Shown: one piece after another, positions 1-6,488 of the stretch
Numbering within the stretch: the first letter of the stretch is position 1
How the letters are laid out: each line of letters begins with the position of its first letter
Notes under the pieces: model-generated
What the model was told of the DNA's origin: nothing
Databases searched by the model: none
The model's input: the letters and a program-made list of their open reading frames with translations, nothing else
Origin: DATEVL01 sp035471625
GTDB lineage: Bacteria > Chloroflexota > Anaerolineae > Anaerolineales > E44-bin32
Length of the DNA stretch: 8,478 nt
NCBI GenBank assembly: GCA_035471625.1
Contig: DATIPT010000096.1
Coordinates: 1-8,478, forward strand
Reading direction: 5' to 3'
Position numbers and translations under genes: made by a program

Positions 1-1
1 C

Positions 2-1258
2 GACCCGCACACGCACTTCGACCTGCCGATGTTCGATACGGTCTCGTCGGACGACCACTACACCGGCCACAAGGCGGCCGCCTTCGGCGGAACTACGACC
101 GTCATCGACTTCGTCAACACGCCTGCCGCCGGTCCGCTCCGAGCCGGCATCGATGAGTGGCACGCCAAGGCCGATCCCAAAGCCGCTATCGACTTCTCCT
201 TCCATATGAACATCACCCGCCTCGATGACGGGGTGCTCGAGGAGATCCCGCGGCTGCCGGAACTTGGGATCACGACGCTCAAGGTGTTCTCCGCCTACAA
301 TGGCAAGCTGCGTCTCCAGGATGGCGAGATCTTCCAGGTCCTGCGGAAGGGCGCCGAGCACGGCCTCCTGACAATGCTCCACGCCGAGAACGGGGACGTG
401 ATCGACGTCCTGACCCGGGAGGCCCTCGCCGCCGGCCATACCTCGCCGGAATGGCACGCCCTCACCCGGCCTGCCTGGGGCGCCGTCGAAGCCGTCCTGC
501 GCGGCATCGCCCTCGCGGCTCAGGCAGGGTCTCCGCTCTACGTCGTCCACATGAACACCACCGGCGAAGTCGATCAGCTACGCTATGCCCGCGAGCGCGG
601 TCTCCCGGTCATGGGCGAGACCTGCCCGCCGTATCTGTTCTTCACCATCGACCACCTGCGCCAGACCGATGGCGCCAAGTGGGTTTGCTCGCCTCCGATG
701 CGCACCGAAGCCGACCAGGCCGGCCTGTGGAATGGGCTCACCGATGGCGTGATCCAGACGGTCGGCACAGACCACTGCCCGTTCTTCTTCGATGGGACGA
801 CGCCGATCAAGTACGAAGGACATCGCATCGCCATCCCTGGGAAGGAGCTGGGAGCGGCCGACTTCACCAAGATCCCCAATGGCACGCCCGGGGTGGGCGA
901 TCGCCTGCCGGTCCTGTGGACTCACGGGGTTGGCTCCGGACGGCTGACGCCAAACCAGTTCGTCGCCCTGACCTCGGCCAACCCGGCAAGGATCTTCGGC
1001 CTCCACCCGAAGAAGGGCTCGCTCCAACCCGGTGCTGACGCGGATCTCGTTGTCTGGGATCCGGAGCGACGGGTTCGATATGGCGTCGCCGTCGCTCAGC
1101 ATCGGACCGACTACAACCTCTACGAAGGCTGGGACCTCGTCGGCTTCCCCCGGACCGTCTTCCTGCGGGGCCGGCCGATCGTCGATGATGGCGAATGGCT
1201 GGGCGGCCCAGGCATGGGACGGTTCGTCCATCGCAAACCGGGCATGCCCGCCATCTGA
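2..1258 (+). CDS. hydA: Dihydropyrimidinase / D-hydantoinase, 5'-truncated by window
   Basis: This is a zinc amidohydrolase of the dihydropyrimidinase/hydantoinase family, which opens cyclic amide rings (dihydrouracil, hydantoins) to N-carbamoyl amino acids in the cytoplasm. The frame is open from base 2, and the visible protein (418 aa) starts DPHTHFDLP. The ATG at 29 lies after the metal motif, so it is not the true start; about 50-60 N-terminal residues lie outside the window. All six expected metal ligands are present: HxH (codons at 8 and 14), the lysine that is carbamylated in this family, in TLKVFSAYNG (281), His of LHAENGD (380), His of VVHMN (548) and Asp of GTDHCPF (770). GETCPPYLF and CSPPMR match the family's substrate-loop motifs. 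The C-terminal beta-sandwich part (PGADADLVVWDP) is intact. It lies 25 nt before the aminotransferase. E. coli HyuA, from the ssnA/xdhD region, is the relevant comparison. Family is certain; the natural substrate (dihydropyrimidine, hydantoin or a purine ring-opening product) is not. Confidence 0.9.
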   Translation, partial: DPHTHFDLPMFDTVSSDDHYTGHKAAAFGGTTTVIDFVNTPAAGPLRAGIDEWHAKADPKAAIDFSFHMNITRLDDGVLEEIPRLPELGITTLKVFSAYNGKLRLQDGEIFQVLRKGAEHGLLTMLHAENGDVIDVLTREALAAGHTSPEWHALTRPAWGAVEAVLRGIALAAQAGSPLYVVHMNTTGEVDQLRYARERGLPVMGETCPPYLFFTIDHLRQTDGAKWVCSPPMRTEADQAGLWNGLTDGVIQTVGTDHCPFFFDGTTPIKYEGHRIAIPGKELGAADFTKIPNGTPGVGDRLPVLWTHGVGSGRLTPNQFVALTSANPARIFGLHPKKGSLQPGADADLVVWDPERRVRYGVAVAQHRTDYNLYEGWDLVGFPRTVFLRGRPIVDDGEWLGGPGMGRFVHRKPGMPAI

Positions 1259-1273
1259 TCGCCGCCAGACGCC

Positions 1274-1278
1274 GAGGA
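1274..1278 (+). promoter_or_regulatory. Ribosome binding site of the aminotransferase gene
   Basis: GAGGA lies 5 nt before the ATG at 1284, in the 25-nt gap after the hydantoinase stop. It fixes the aminotransferase start at 1284 rather than at earlier in-frame codons inside the preceding gene. Confidence 0.7.
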
Positions 1279-1283
1279 ACACG

Positions 1284-2639
1284 ATGAGCGCACTCTCTGA
1301 TCTCCCCCCTGATCAAATCGGACCGCTCTCCCGCAAACACAATTTCTGGACCTGGTCCGCCCAGGCCGAGGTCGATCCGATCCCCGTCGTCCGGGCTGAG
1401 GGCGTCCGCTTCTGGGATGCAAACGGGAAGGGCTATCTCGACTTCAACTCGATGATGATGTGCTCGAATATAGGGCACGGGAATCAATACGTTATCGACG
1501 CGATCACCAACCAGGCGCGCGAACTGGAGTTCGCCGCCGCGGCGATGGCCACCAGGCCGCGCGCCGTGCTCGGGAAGATGCTGGCCGAGATTACGCCTCC
1601 GGGCCTCGATCGGTTCCTGTACACCCTCGGCGGGGCCGAGGCGACCGAGAACGCCATCAAGCTGGCTCGCGCAGCCACGGGCCGCCACAAGATCCTGGCT
1701 CGCTACCGCTCCTATCATGGCGCTACCTACGGGGCGATCGCCGCAACCGGAGATCCGCGGCGCTGGGCCTGGGAGCCGCTCGTCATGCCGGGCGTCGTTC
1801 ACTTCTTCGATCCCTATCGCTACCGCTCGGCCCTCCATCGCGGCCGCCCGCCTTCGGATGACGCCGAGTTCGCCCAGGACTATCTCGCTCAACTGGAGGA
1901 GACGATCCAGCTGGAAGGCCCGGAAACCATCGCCGCCATCCTGGTCGAGACCGTCACCGGGACGAATGGCGTCATCGTCCCGCCGGACGGCTATCTGCAG
2001 GGCGTCCGGGCGCTTTGCGACCGCAACGGGATCCTGCTGATCTGCGACGAGGTCATGAGTGGTTTCGGCCGCACGGGAGCCTGGTTCGCCGTCGAACACT
2101 GGAACGTCGTTCCCGACCTCATGACGATGGCGAAGGGGATCACCTCGGCCTATGCCCCGCTCGGGGCTGTCGCCATGACAGAGAAGGTCGCCTCGACTTT
2201 CGACCACAGGGTCTACCAGGGCGGCCTGACCTTCAACGGCCATCCGCTTTCCCTGGCGGCCGCCATCGCCAACATCGAGGTGATGCGGGATCTCGGGTTG
2301 GTGGAGAGGGCTGGGGCGATTGGCAAGATCCTGGCCCGGTCCCTCGCCGAACTCGGGGAAAGCCACCGTTCGGTCGGCGACGTCCGGTCGATCGGCCTGT
2401 TCGCCGCAGTCGAACTTGTGCGAGACCGCCGCACCCGGGAGCCAATGGCGCCCTTCAACGGGACGAGCCCTGAGATGATGGGCTTGAAGAAGTTCCTGTT
2501 GGACAGGGGGCTGTACGTCGTCATCCACTGGAACACGATCCTGATCGTCCCGCCGCTGATCACCACCGAGGACGAGCTTGCCGAAGGCATGGCGATCCTG
2601 GACGAAGGGCTCAACCTGACCGATCGCGCCGCTGCCTGA
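1284..2639 (+). CDS. Class III (omega) PLP-dependent aminotransferase, beta-alanine/taurine-pyruvate type
   Basis: This is a fold-type I aminotransferase of 451 aa, a normal length for class III. It would move an amino group from an omega-amino acid (beta-alanine, 3-aminoisobutyrate, taurine or similar) to a keto acid such as pyruvate. Visible motifs in order are WDANGKGYLDFNS (about 44-56), the phosphate-binding GGAEATENAIKLAR (from G116), the cofactor-stacking YHG (144-146), LICDEVMSGFGRTG with the pyridine-binding Asp255, and the Schiff-base lysine K284 in MAKGITSAYAPLGA. The ATG at 1284 is chosen because GAGGA (1274-1278) precedes it by 5 nt and MSALSDLPPDQ begins a typical family N-terminus. 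The frame stays open back to 1032, but that stretch is the hydantoinase gene in another frame. It sits 25 nt after the hydantoinase, probably in one operon. A dihydropyrimidinase followed by such an enzyme suggests the last step of reductive pyrimidine breakdown (beta-alanine to malonate semialdehyde). Donor specificity is inference. Confidence 0.9.
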   Translation: MSALSDLPPDQIGPLSRKHNFWTWSAQAEVDPIPVVRAEGVRFWDANGKGYLDFNSMMMCSNIGHGNQYVIDAITNQARELEFAAAAMATRPRAVLGKMLAEITPPGLDRFLYTLGGAEATENAIKLARAATGRHKILARYRSYHGATYGAIAATGDPRRWAWEPLVMPGVVHFFDPYRYRSALHRGRPPSDDAEFAQDYLAQLEETIQLEGPETIAAILVETVTGTNGVIVPPDGYLQGVRALCDRNGILLICDEVMSGFGRTGAWFAVEHWNVVPDLMTMAKGITSAYAPLGAVAMTEKVASTFDHRVYQGGLTFNGHPLSLAAAIANIEVMRDLGLVERAGAIGKILARSLAELGESHRSVGDVRSIGLFAAVELVRDRRTREPMAPFNGTSPEMMGLKKFLLDRGLYVVIHWNTILIVPPLITTEDELAEGMAILDEGLNLTDRAAA

Positions 2640-2670
2640 CGGTCTCGCCCGAGCCAGGAGGGCGGTCTGA

Positions 2671-2699
2671 TTGCCCCCTGCCGGGTGGTCTGCTAGAAT
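2671..2699 (+). promoter_or_regulatory. Predicted sigma-70-type promoter with extended -10
   Basis: TTGCCC (2671-2676) is separated by exactly 17 nt from TAGAAT (2694-2699). The -10 is preceded by TGC, giving the extended form TGCTAGAAT. It is one of the few AT-richer spots in a GC-rich region and sits in the only sizeable gap between genes on the plus strand. Transcription would begin near 2706, leaving a leader of about 110 nt before the FAD-subunit gene. It would drive the FAD subunit, Fe-S/Mo fusion, SsnA and NpdG genes as one transcript. The prediction rests on consensus match and position only. Confidence 0.55.
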
Positions 2700-2748
2700 C
2701 GGATTGACCCTCGAGCCGGCGGTCGTCGCGGGGCGGACCCAGCGGCGG

Positions 2749-2770
2749 CGTTGAGCATCCCCGCTCATCG
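2749..2770 (+). repeat. Imperfect inverted repeat / hairpin in the leader
   Basis: TGAGC (2752-2756) and GCTCA (2763-2767) are perfect inverted arms around the loop ATCCCC. After one T-T mismatch (2751/2768) they extend by CG (2749-2750) pairing with CG (2769-2770). The element lies about 45 nt downstream of the predicted transcription start and about 45 nt before the FAD-subunit start. There is no following T-run, so it is not a Rho-independent terminator. It could be an operator for a dimeric regulator, an RNA hairpin in the leader, or chance. The symmetry is seen; any function is speculative. Confidence 0.3.
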
Positions 2771-2814
2771 AGAAGTGCCTCCGGCTCCACGCACCTCGTC
2801 GTCTGGTCTGGGTG

Positions 2815-3705
2815 ATGGACTGGCAGAATTACCTTCAGCCGGAAGGGGTCGAGGAAGCGCTGGCCGCTCTCCAGTCAGCCAATGGAGAGGCGCGGCTCGT
2901 TGCCGGAGGCACTGACTTGCTGCTTGATATCCAGCAAGGTCGGCAACCCGCCGTCGAGACACTCGTCGATGTCACCGGAATTCCCGAGCTCACAACCCTG
3001 ACGATTGAGGATGGCTTCGCCAAGATCGGGGCGGCCGTCCCTCTGGCCGAGATCGCCGACCACCGCGTCCTGCAAGAGCGGGCAACGGCCCTGACCGAGG
3101 CCTGCGGCCTGATCGGTGGACCCCAGGTCCGGAACGTCGCCACGCTGGGAGGCAATGTCGCCCATGCGCTCCCGGCGGCCGACGGGACCATCGCCCTCAT
3201 GGCCTTAGACGCCCAGGCCGAGCTCGCCTCGAGCGGAGGCCGGGAGTGGGTTCCTCTCGCGCGGCTCTTCGCCGGGCCGGGCAGCACGTCGTTCGATCGG
3301 CGGCGTCACATCCTCGTCAGCTTCCGGCTGGCCCTGAGTGGTCTGCGGGAAGGCTCGGCCTTCGTCCGGGTGATGAGGCCCCAGGGCGTCGCGATCGCCA
3401 TTCTCAATATGGCTTGCTGGATCCGCCTGGCGGCGGACGGCTCGATCGAGGCGGTCCGGCTTTCCTGCGGGCCGTCGGGTCCGACCCCACGTCGTTGCCC
3501 GCAGGCGGAGAAGGCCCTTCTCGGGAGTTCGATCCAGGAGATCGATTGGCCCGGAGTGACCGCAGCCATGCTGGAGGATGCCAGCTTCCGCACCAGCCCG
3601 CACCGGGCGACGAAGGAGTATCGGCGGCACCTTTCCGGGGTCGTCCTCAAGCGCGTCGTCACTGTGGCCCTCGACCGGGCCGGCCAGGCCCTGGAGGCCG
3701 GATGA
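2815..3705 (+). CDS. FAD-binding subunit of a molybdenum hydroxylase (CoxM/XdhB/YgfM type)
   Basis: This is the medium subunit of a xanthine dehydrogenase-family enzyme. It carries FAD and passes electrons from the [2Fe-2S] centres to NAD+ or another acceptor. From the ATG at 2815 the protein is 296 aa, a typical length. Motifs seen are LVAGGTDLL (about 28-36) and IGGPQVRNVATLGGNVAHALPA (about 100-121), the two FAD-binding loops of the family, followed by the C-terminal CO-dehydrogenase flavoprotein-type domain ending YRRHLSGVVLKRV. A GTG at 2812 directly before the ATG is an equally possible start. Neither has a clear Shine-Dalgarno, and an in-frame TGA at 2752 rules out a much longer form. 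Its last bases overlap the next gene by 4 nt (ATGA), so the two are probably translationally coupled and form one enzyme. E. coli YgfM beside XdhD has the same arrangement. I see no cysteine-rich insertion for an extra Fe-S cluster. Confidence 0.93.
   Translation: MDWQNYLQPEGVEEALAALQSANGEARLVAGGTDLLLDIQQGRQPAVETLVDVTGIPELTTLTIEDGFAKIGAAVPLAEIADHRVLQERATALTEACGLIGGPQVRNVATLGGNVAHALPAADGTIALMALDAQAELASSGGREWVPLARLFAGPGSTSFDRRRHILVSFRLALSGLREGSAFVRVMRPQGVAIAILNMACWIRLAADGSIEAVRLSCGPSGPTPRRCPQAEKALLGSSIQEIDWPGVTAAMLEDASFRTSPHRATKEYRRHLSGVVLKRVVTVALDRAGQALEAG
3693..3697 (+). promoter_or_regulatory. Ribosome binding site of the Fe-S/Mo fusion gene
   Basis: GGAGG, inside the end of the FAD-subunit gene, lies 4 nt before the ATG at 3702. 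It supports that start over the long in-frame extension reaching back to 3246. Confidence 0.65.
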
Positions 3706-6488
3706 GAGTCTGGGTCAACGACGTCGCCTACGAACTCGAACCACGCCCCGGAGAGATGCTCTCAGACTTGATTCGGGAGCGGCTCGGGCTCACCGGGACC
3801 AAGATCGGGTGCGACGAGGCCGAATGCGGGGCATGCACGGTGTTGCTCGACAACCGCCCGGTCATGTCGTGCGCGGTACCGGCCGCCAAGGCCGACGGCC
3901 GGCGGATCCGCACCATCGAAGGGGTCGCTTCGCAGGACAGGCTCCACCCGATCCAGGAGGCTTTCGTCGCGCTCGGGGCCGTCCAGTGCGGGTTCTGCAT
4001 TCCCGGACAGATCATGGCGGCGCTTCCCCTGATTGAGACGAAGCCCGACGCGACTGCCGACGAGATCCGCCATGCGCTCAAGGACACCCTCTGCCGGTGC
4101 GCCGGCTACCCGACGATCGTTCGGGCCGTTCAGGCGGCGGGCGAGGCGATGCGCACCGGAGCCCCGATCGACCCACCCGAATTGCCGCAATCGGAGACGA
4201 CCGAAGTCGTCGGAAGAACCCGGCCCAGGCCGGACGCCGTCGCCAAGGTGACAGGGGCGGCGCTCTACACCGACGACTTCCGCTACCCCGGGATGCTCAT
4301 CGGCAAGACACTGCGGGCCGGAATCCCTCACGCGACCCTACGCCGGTTGGAGGTCGATGCCGCCCGCCGAATGCCCGGAGTGCGGGCTGTCCTGACCGCC
4401 GCGGAGATCCCCGGGGAACACAACCACGGCCTGGTGGTCAAGGATTGGCCGGTGCTGGTCGGGGTGGGTGAGAAGGTTCGCACCGTCGGCGATGCCGTCG
4501 CCATCGTGGCTGCCGATGATGAGGAGGCCGCTCGACGGGCGCTCAGGCGGATCGTCGCCGAATACGCGCCGCTGCCGGTCGTCCATGATCCGGTCCAGAG
4601 CCGCCAGCTGGGGTCGCCGGTCCTTCACGAGAGCGGGAACCTGCTGAAGCACATCAAGGTCCGCAAAGGAGACGTCGCCGCCGGCCTCGCCGAAGCCGAC
4701 CTGGTGCTCGATGAGACGTTCCATACCGCGATGACCGAGCACGCCTACCTCGAGCCGGAGTGCTCGATCGCCCGGCCCCTTCCCGACGGGAGGATCGAAG
4801 TCGTCGTCGGCTCGCAGATCCCCTATGCCGATCGGGAAGATGTCGCCCGGTGCCTCGGCCTGCGCCAGGACCAGGTCCGCGTGATCGGCGCGCTGATCGG
4901 AGGCGGCTTCGGCGGCAAGGAAGACATCGCCGGCCAGATCCACGCCGCGATGCTGGCCCAGGCCACTGGCCGGCCGGTCAAGATCCTCTACGATCGGCAC
5001 GAGAGCCTTCTGGTTCACCCGAAGCGGCACGCCACCCAGGTGCGCGTCCGGATCGGGGCGCACCGGGACGGCACGCTGACCGCCTGCGAAACCGAGCTGT
5101 ACGGCGACACCGGCGCCTACGCTTCGCTGGGTGACAAGGTCATGACGCGCGCCACGACGCACTCGGCCGGGCCGTACGTTGTCCCCCACGTCAAGGCCGA
5201 CTGCTACGCCATGTACACCAACAACCCGCCAGCCGGCGCCTTCCGCGGATTCGGCGTGACGCAGTCGGCGTTCGCGATCGAGTCGATCATGGATGAGCTG
5301 GCCGGGCGACTCGGGCTCGACCCGGTGGAGATTCGCCGGAGGAACGCCCTTCGGGTCGGATCGGTCACGAACACCGGCCAGCGGTTGACGGAGAGCGTCG
5401 GCCTGGTCGAGTGCATCGACCGCGTCGAAGCCGAGATGCGGCTGCGGGCCGGCGGGGACCCCTTCAAGCCGCGGCTCGTCGCCGGCCGTCCGAATCTACG
5501 AAGGGTCTGGGGCTTCGCCGCCTCCTACAAGAACACCGGCCTGGGAGGCGGAGCGCCGGATCGAGCGTCCGCCGAAGTCGAGCTGTATGACGACGGATCG
5601 GCCGAGGTCCGGACGTCGTCGGCGGAGATCGGGCAGGGCCTGGTCGCCGTACTCCAGATGATCGCCGCGGAGGAGCTTCGGCTGCCTCCCGACCGGATCC
5701 ACGTTCTTCTCTCCGATACCGATCTCACCCCGGACGGCGGTCCGACGACGGCCTCCCGCCAGACGTACGTCACCGGGAACGCCGTCCGCTATGCCGCCGA
5801 GGGGGTCCGCCAGGCGATGAGCGCCGCCCTCGCCGAACGGTTCGACTGTCCCCCGGATCAGGTTCGTTTCGTCGAGGGGCTGGCTCAGGTCGACGGCCAG
5901 CAGCTTGCCTATGCCGACGTCGTGCGGATGATGAAGTCCGAAGGCCGGCAGACTCGCGCCGCCTACGAGTACTGGGCGCCCGAGACCCAGCCGCTCGGGA
6001 CCGATGGACCGATCCACTTCGCCTTCTCCTTCGCCACGCAGGCGGCGGAGATCGAAGTCGATACCGAGACCGGGGAGGTCCGGGTCCTGACGGTGATCGC
6101 CGCCAACGACGTCGGCCGGACCATCAACCCTCTGGGTCTCCTCGGCCAAGTCGAGGGAGGGGTGATGATGGGGCTGGGCAACGCCCTGACCGAAGAGTTC
6201 ATTGTCGAAGACGGGCGCGTCTTCACCGACCGGCTCGCTCGCTACCGTATGCCGGGGATCCACCACACACCCGAGATCGTCTCGATCGTCGTCGAGCACC
6301 CGACGACCGATGGACCGCACGGCGCCAAGGGCGTCGGGGAGATCGTCTCGATCCCCACGACGCCGGCGATCACCAATGCCATCGCCTTCGCCACCGGCGT
6401 CCGCATCCGGCGGCTGCCGGTGGATCAAGACTGGCTGGCCCTCGAGATCGCGCGGCGAGGCGATCTCCCGGAGGCGGACCCATGCTGA
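3702..6488 (+). CDS. Fused [2Fe-2S] + molybdopterin catalytic subunit, xanthine dehydrogenase family (XdhD-like)
   Basis: This 928-aa protein joins the small iron-sulfur subunit (about 1-155) to the large molybdenum catalytic subunit (about 165-928). The plant-type cluster ligands are C37, C42, C45 and C57. The second cluster ligands are C96 and C99 (QCGFC) plus C131 and C133 (CRC). The Mo part starts at the family motif DAVAKVTGAALYTDD (178-192). It then shows GGGFGGKED (400-408), R483 in VMTRATTHSAGPY, AFRGFG (513-518), EIGQGL (642-647) and GAKGVGE with E880. By alignment from memory to bovine xanthine dehydrogenase, E407, R483 and E880 match E802, R880 and catalytic E1261. That favours a purine-type N-heterocycle hydroxylase over CO dehydrogenase, whose VAYRCSFR signature is absent. 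The start at 3702 has GGAGG upstream and overlaps the FAD gene by 4 nt. The length and domain order resemble E. coli XdhD. The cofactor is molybdopterin-cytosine or related dinucleotide; the exact substrate is unknown. Confidence 0.93.
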   Translation: MRVWVNDVAYELEPRPGEMLSDLIRERLGLTGTKIGCDEAECGACTVLLDNRPVMSCAVPAAKADGRRIRTIEGVASQDRLHPIQEAFVALGAVQCGFCIPGQIMAALPLIETKPDATADEIRHALKDTLCRCAGYPTIVRAVQAAGEAMRTGAPIDPPELPQSETTEVVGRTRPRPDAVAKVTGAALYTDDFRYPGMLIGKTLRAGIPHATLRRLEVDAARRMPGVRAVLTAAEIPGEHNHGLVVKDWPVLVGVGEKVRTVGDAVAIVAADDEEAARRALRRIVAEYAPLPVVHDPVQSRQLGSPVLHESGNLLKHIKVRKGDVAAGLAEADLVLDETFHTAMTEHAYLEPECSIARPLPDGRIEVVVGSQIPYADREDVARCLGLRQDQVRVIGALIGGGFGGKEDIAGQIHAAMLAQATGRPVKILYDRHESLLVHPKRHATQVRVRIGAHRDGTLTACETELYGDTGAYASLGDKVMTRATTHSAGPYVVPHVKADCYAMYTNNPPAGAFRGFGVTQSAFAIESIMDELAGRLGLDPVEIRRRNALRVGSVTNTGQRLTESVGLVECIDRVEAEMRLRAGGDPFKPRLVAGRPNLRRVWGFAASYKNTGLGGGAPDRASAEVELYDDGSAEVRTSSAEIGQGLVAVLQMIAAEELRLPPDRIHVLLSDTDLTPDGGPTTASRQTYVTGNAVRYAAEGVRQAMSAALAERFDCPPDQVRFVEGLAQVDGQQLAYADVVRMMKSEGRQTRAAYEYWAPETQPLGTDGPIHFAFSFATQAAEIEVDTETGEVRVLTVIAANDVGRTINPLGLLGQVEGGVMMGLGNALTEEFIVEDGRVFTDRLARYRMPGIHHTPEIVSIVVEHPTTDGPHGAKGVGEIVSIPTTPAITNAIAFATGVRIRRLPVDQDWLALEIARRGDLPEADPC
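6470..6474 (+). promoter_or_regulatory. Ribosome binding site of ssnA
   Basis: GGAGG inside the 3' end of the Fe-S/Mo gene is 7 nt before the ATG at 6482. It supports that start even though it overlaps the upstream gene by 7 nt. Confidence 0.65.

Larger units (their letters stand above)
2640..2814. other. Intergenic gap between the two gene blocks
   Basis: This 175-nt region is the only real gap in the window. It contains the predicted promoter and the leader inverted repeat described separately. A short stem (CGCCC at 2646-2650 with GGGCG at 2660-2664) just after the aminotransferase stop has a 9-nt loop and no T-run, so I do not call a terminator. No small open reading frame with a ribosome binding site and no recognisable riboswitch were seen. 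Confidence 0.6.

Noticed and set aside
1032..1283. Longer aminotransferase starting inside the hydantoinase gene
   Set aside because: The extension is the hydantoinase coding sequence read out of frame. The ATG at 1284 has a ribosome binding site and a family-typical N-terminus.
2646..2664. Possible terminator after the aminotransferase gene
   Set aside because: It is only a 5-bp stem with a 9-nt loop and no T-run; such stems are common by chance in GC-rich DNA.
2687..2709. GGTC and GACC arms flanking the predicted -10 as an operator
   Set aside because: The 4-bp arms with a 15-nt spacer do not extend convincingly and are expected often by chance.
2704..2709. TTGACC as a second -35 box
   Set aside because: No AT-rich -10 lies 15-19 nt downstream; that stretch is almost all G and C.
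864..2768. Minus-strand open frame of 634 codons opposite the hydantoinase and aminotransferase genes
   Set aside because: Its translation is low-complexity (rich in R, G, D, P), matches no family I recognise, and lies opposite two well-supported genes. Long antisense frames are expected in high-G+C DNA.
3246..3701. N-terminal extension of the Fe-S/Mo protein reaching back to 3246
   Set aside because: The stretch overlaps the FAD-subunit gene in another frame and reads as non-homologous sequence. The ferredoxin-like domain begins at MRVWVNDVAYEL (3702) with GGAGG upstream.
6486..6488. TGA at the end of the Fe-S/Mo gene as a selenocysteine codon, given the selenium-linked names of related families
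   Set aside because: The catalytic domain is complete before this codon, the ssnA start overlaps it, and every other gene in the window also ends in TGA.
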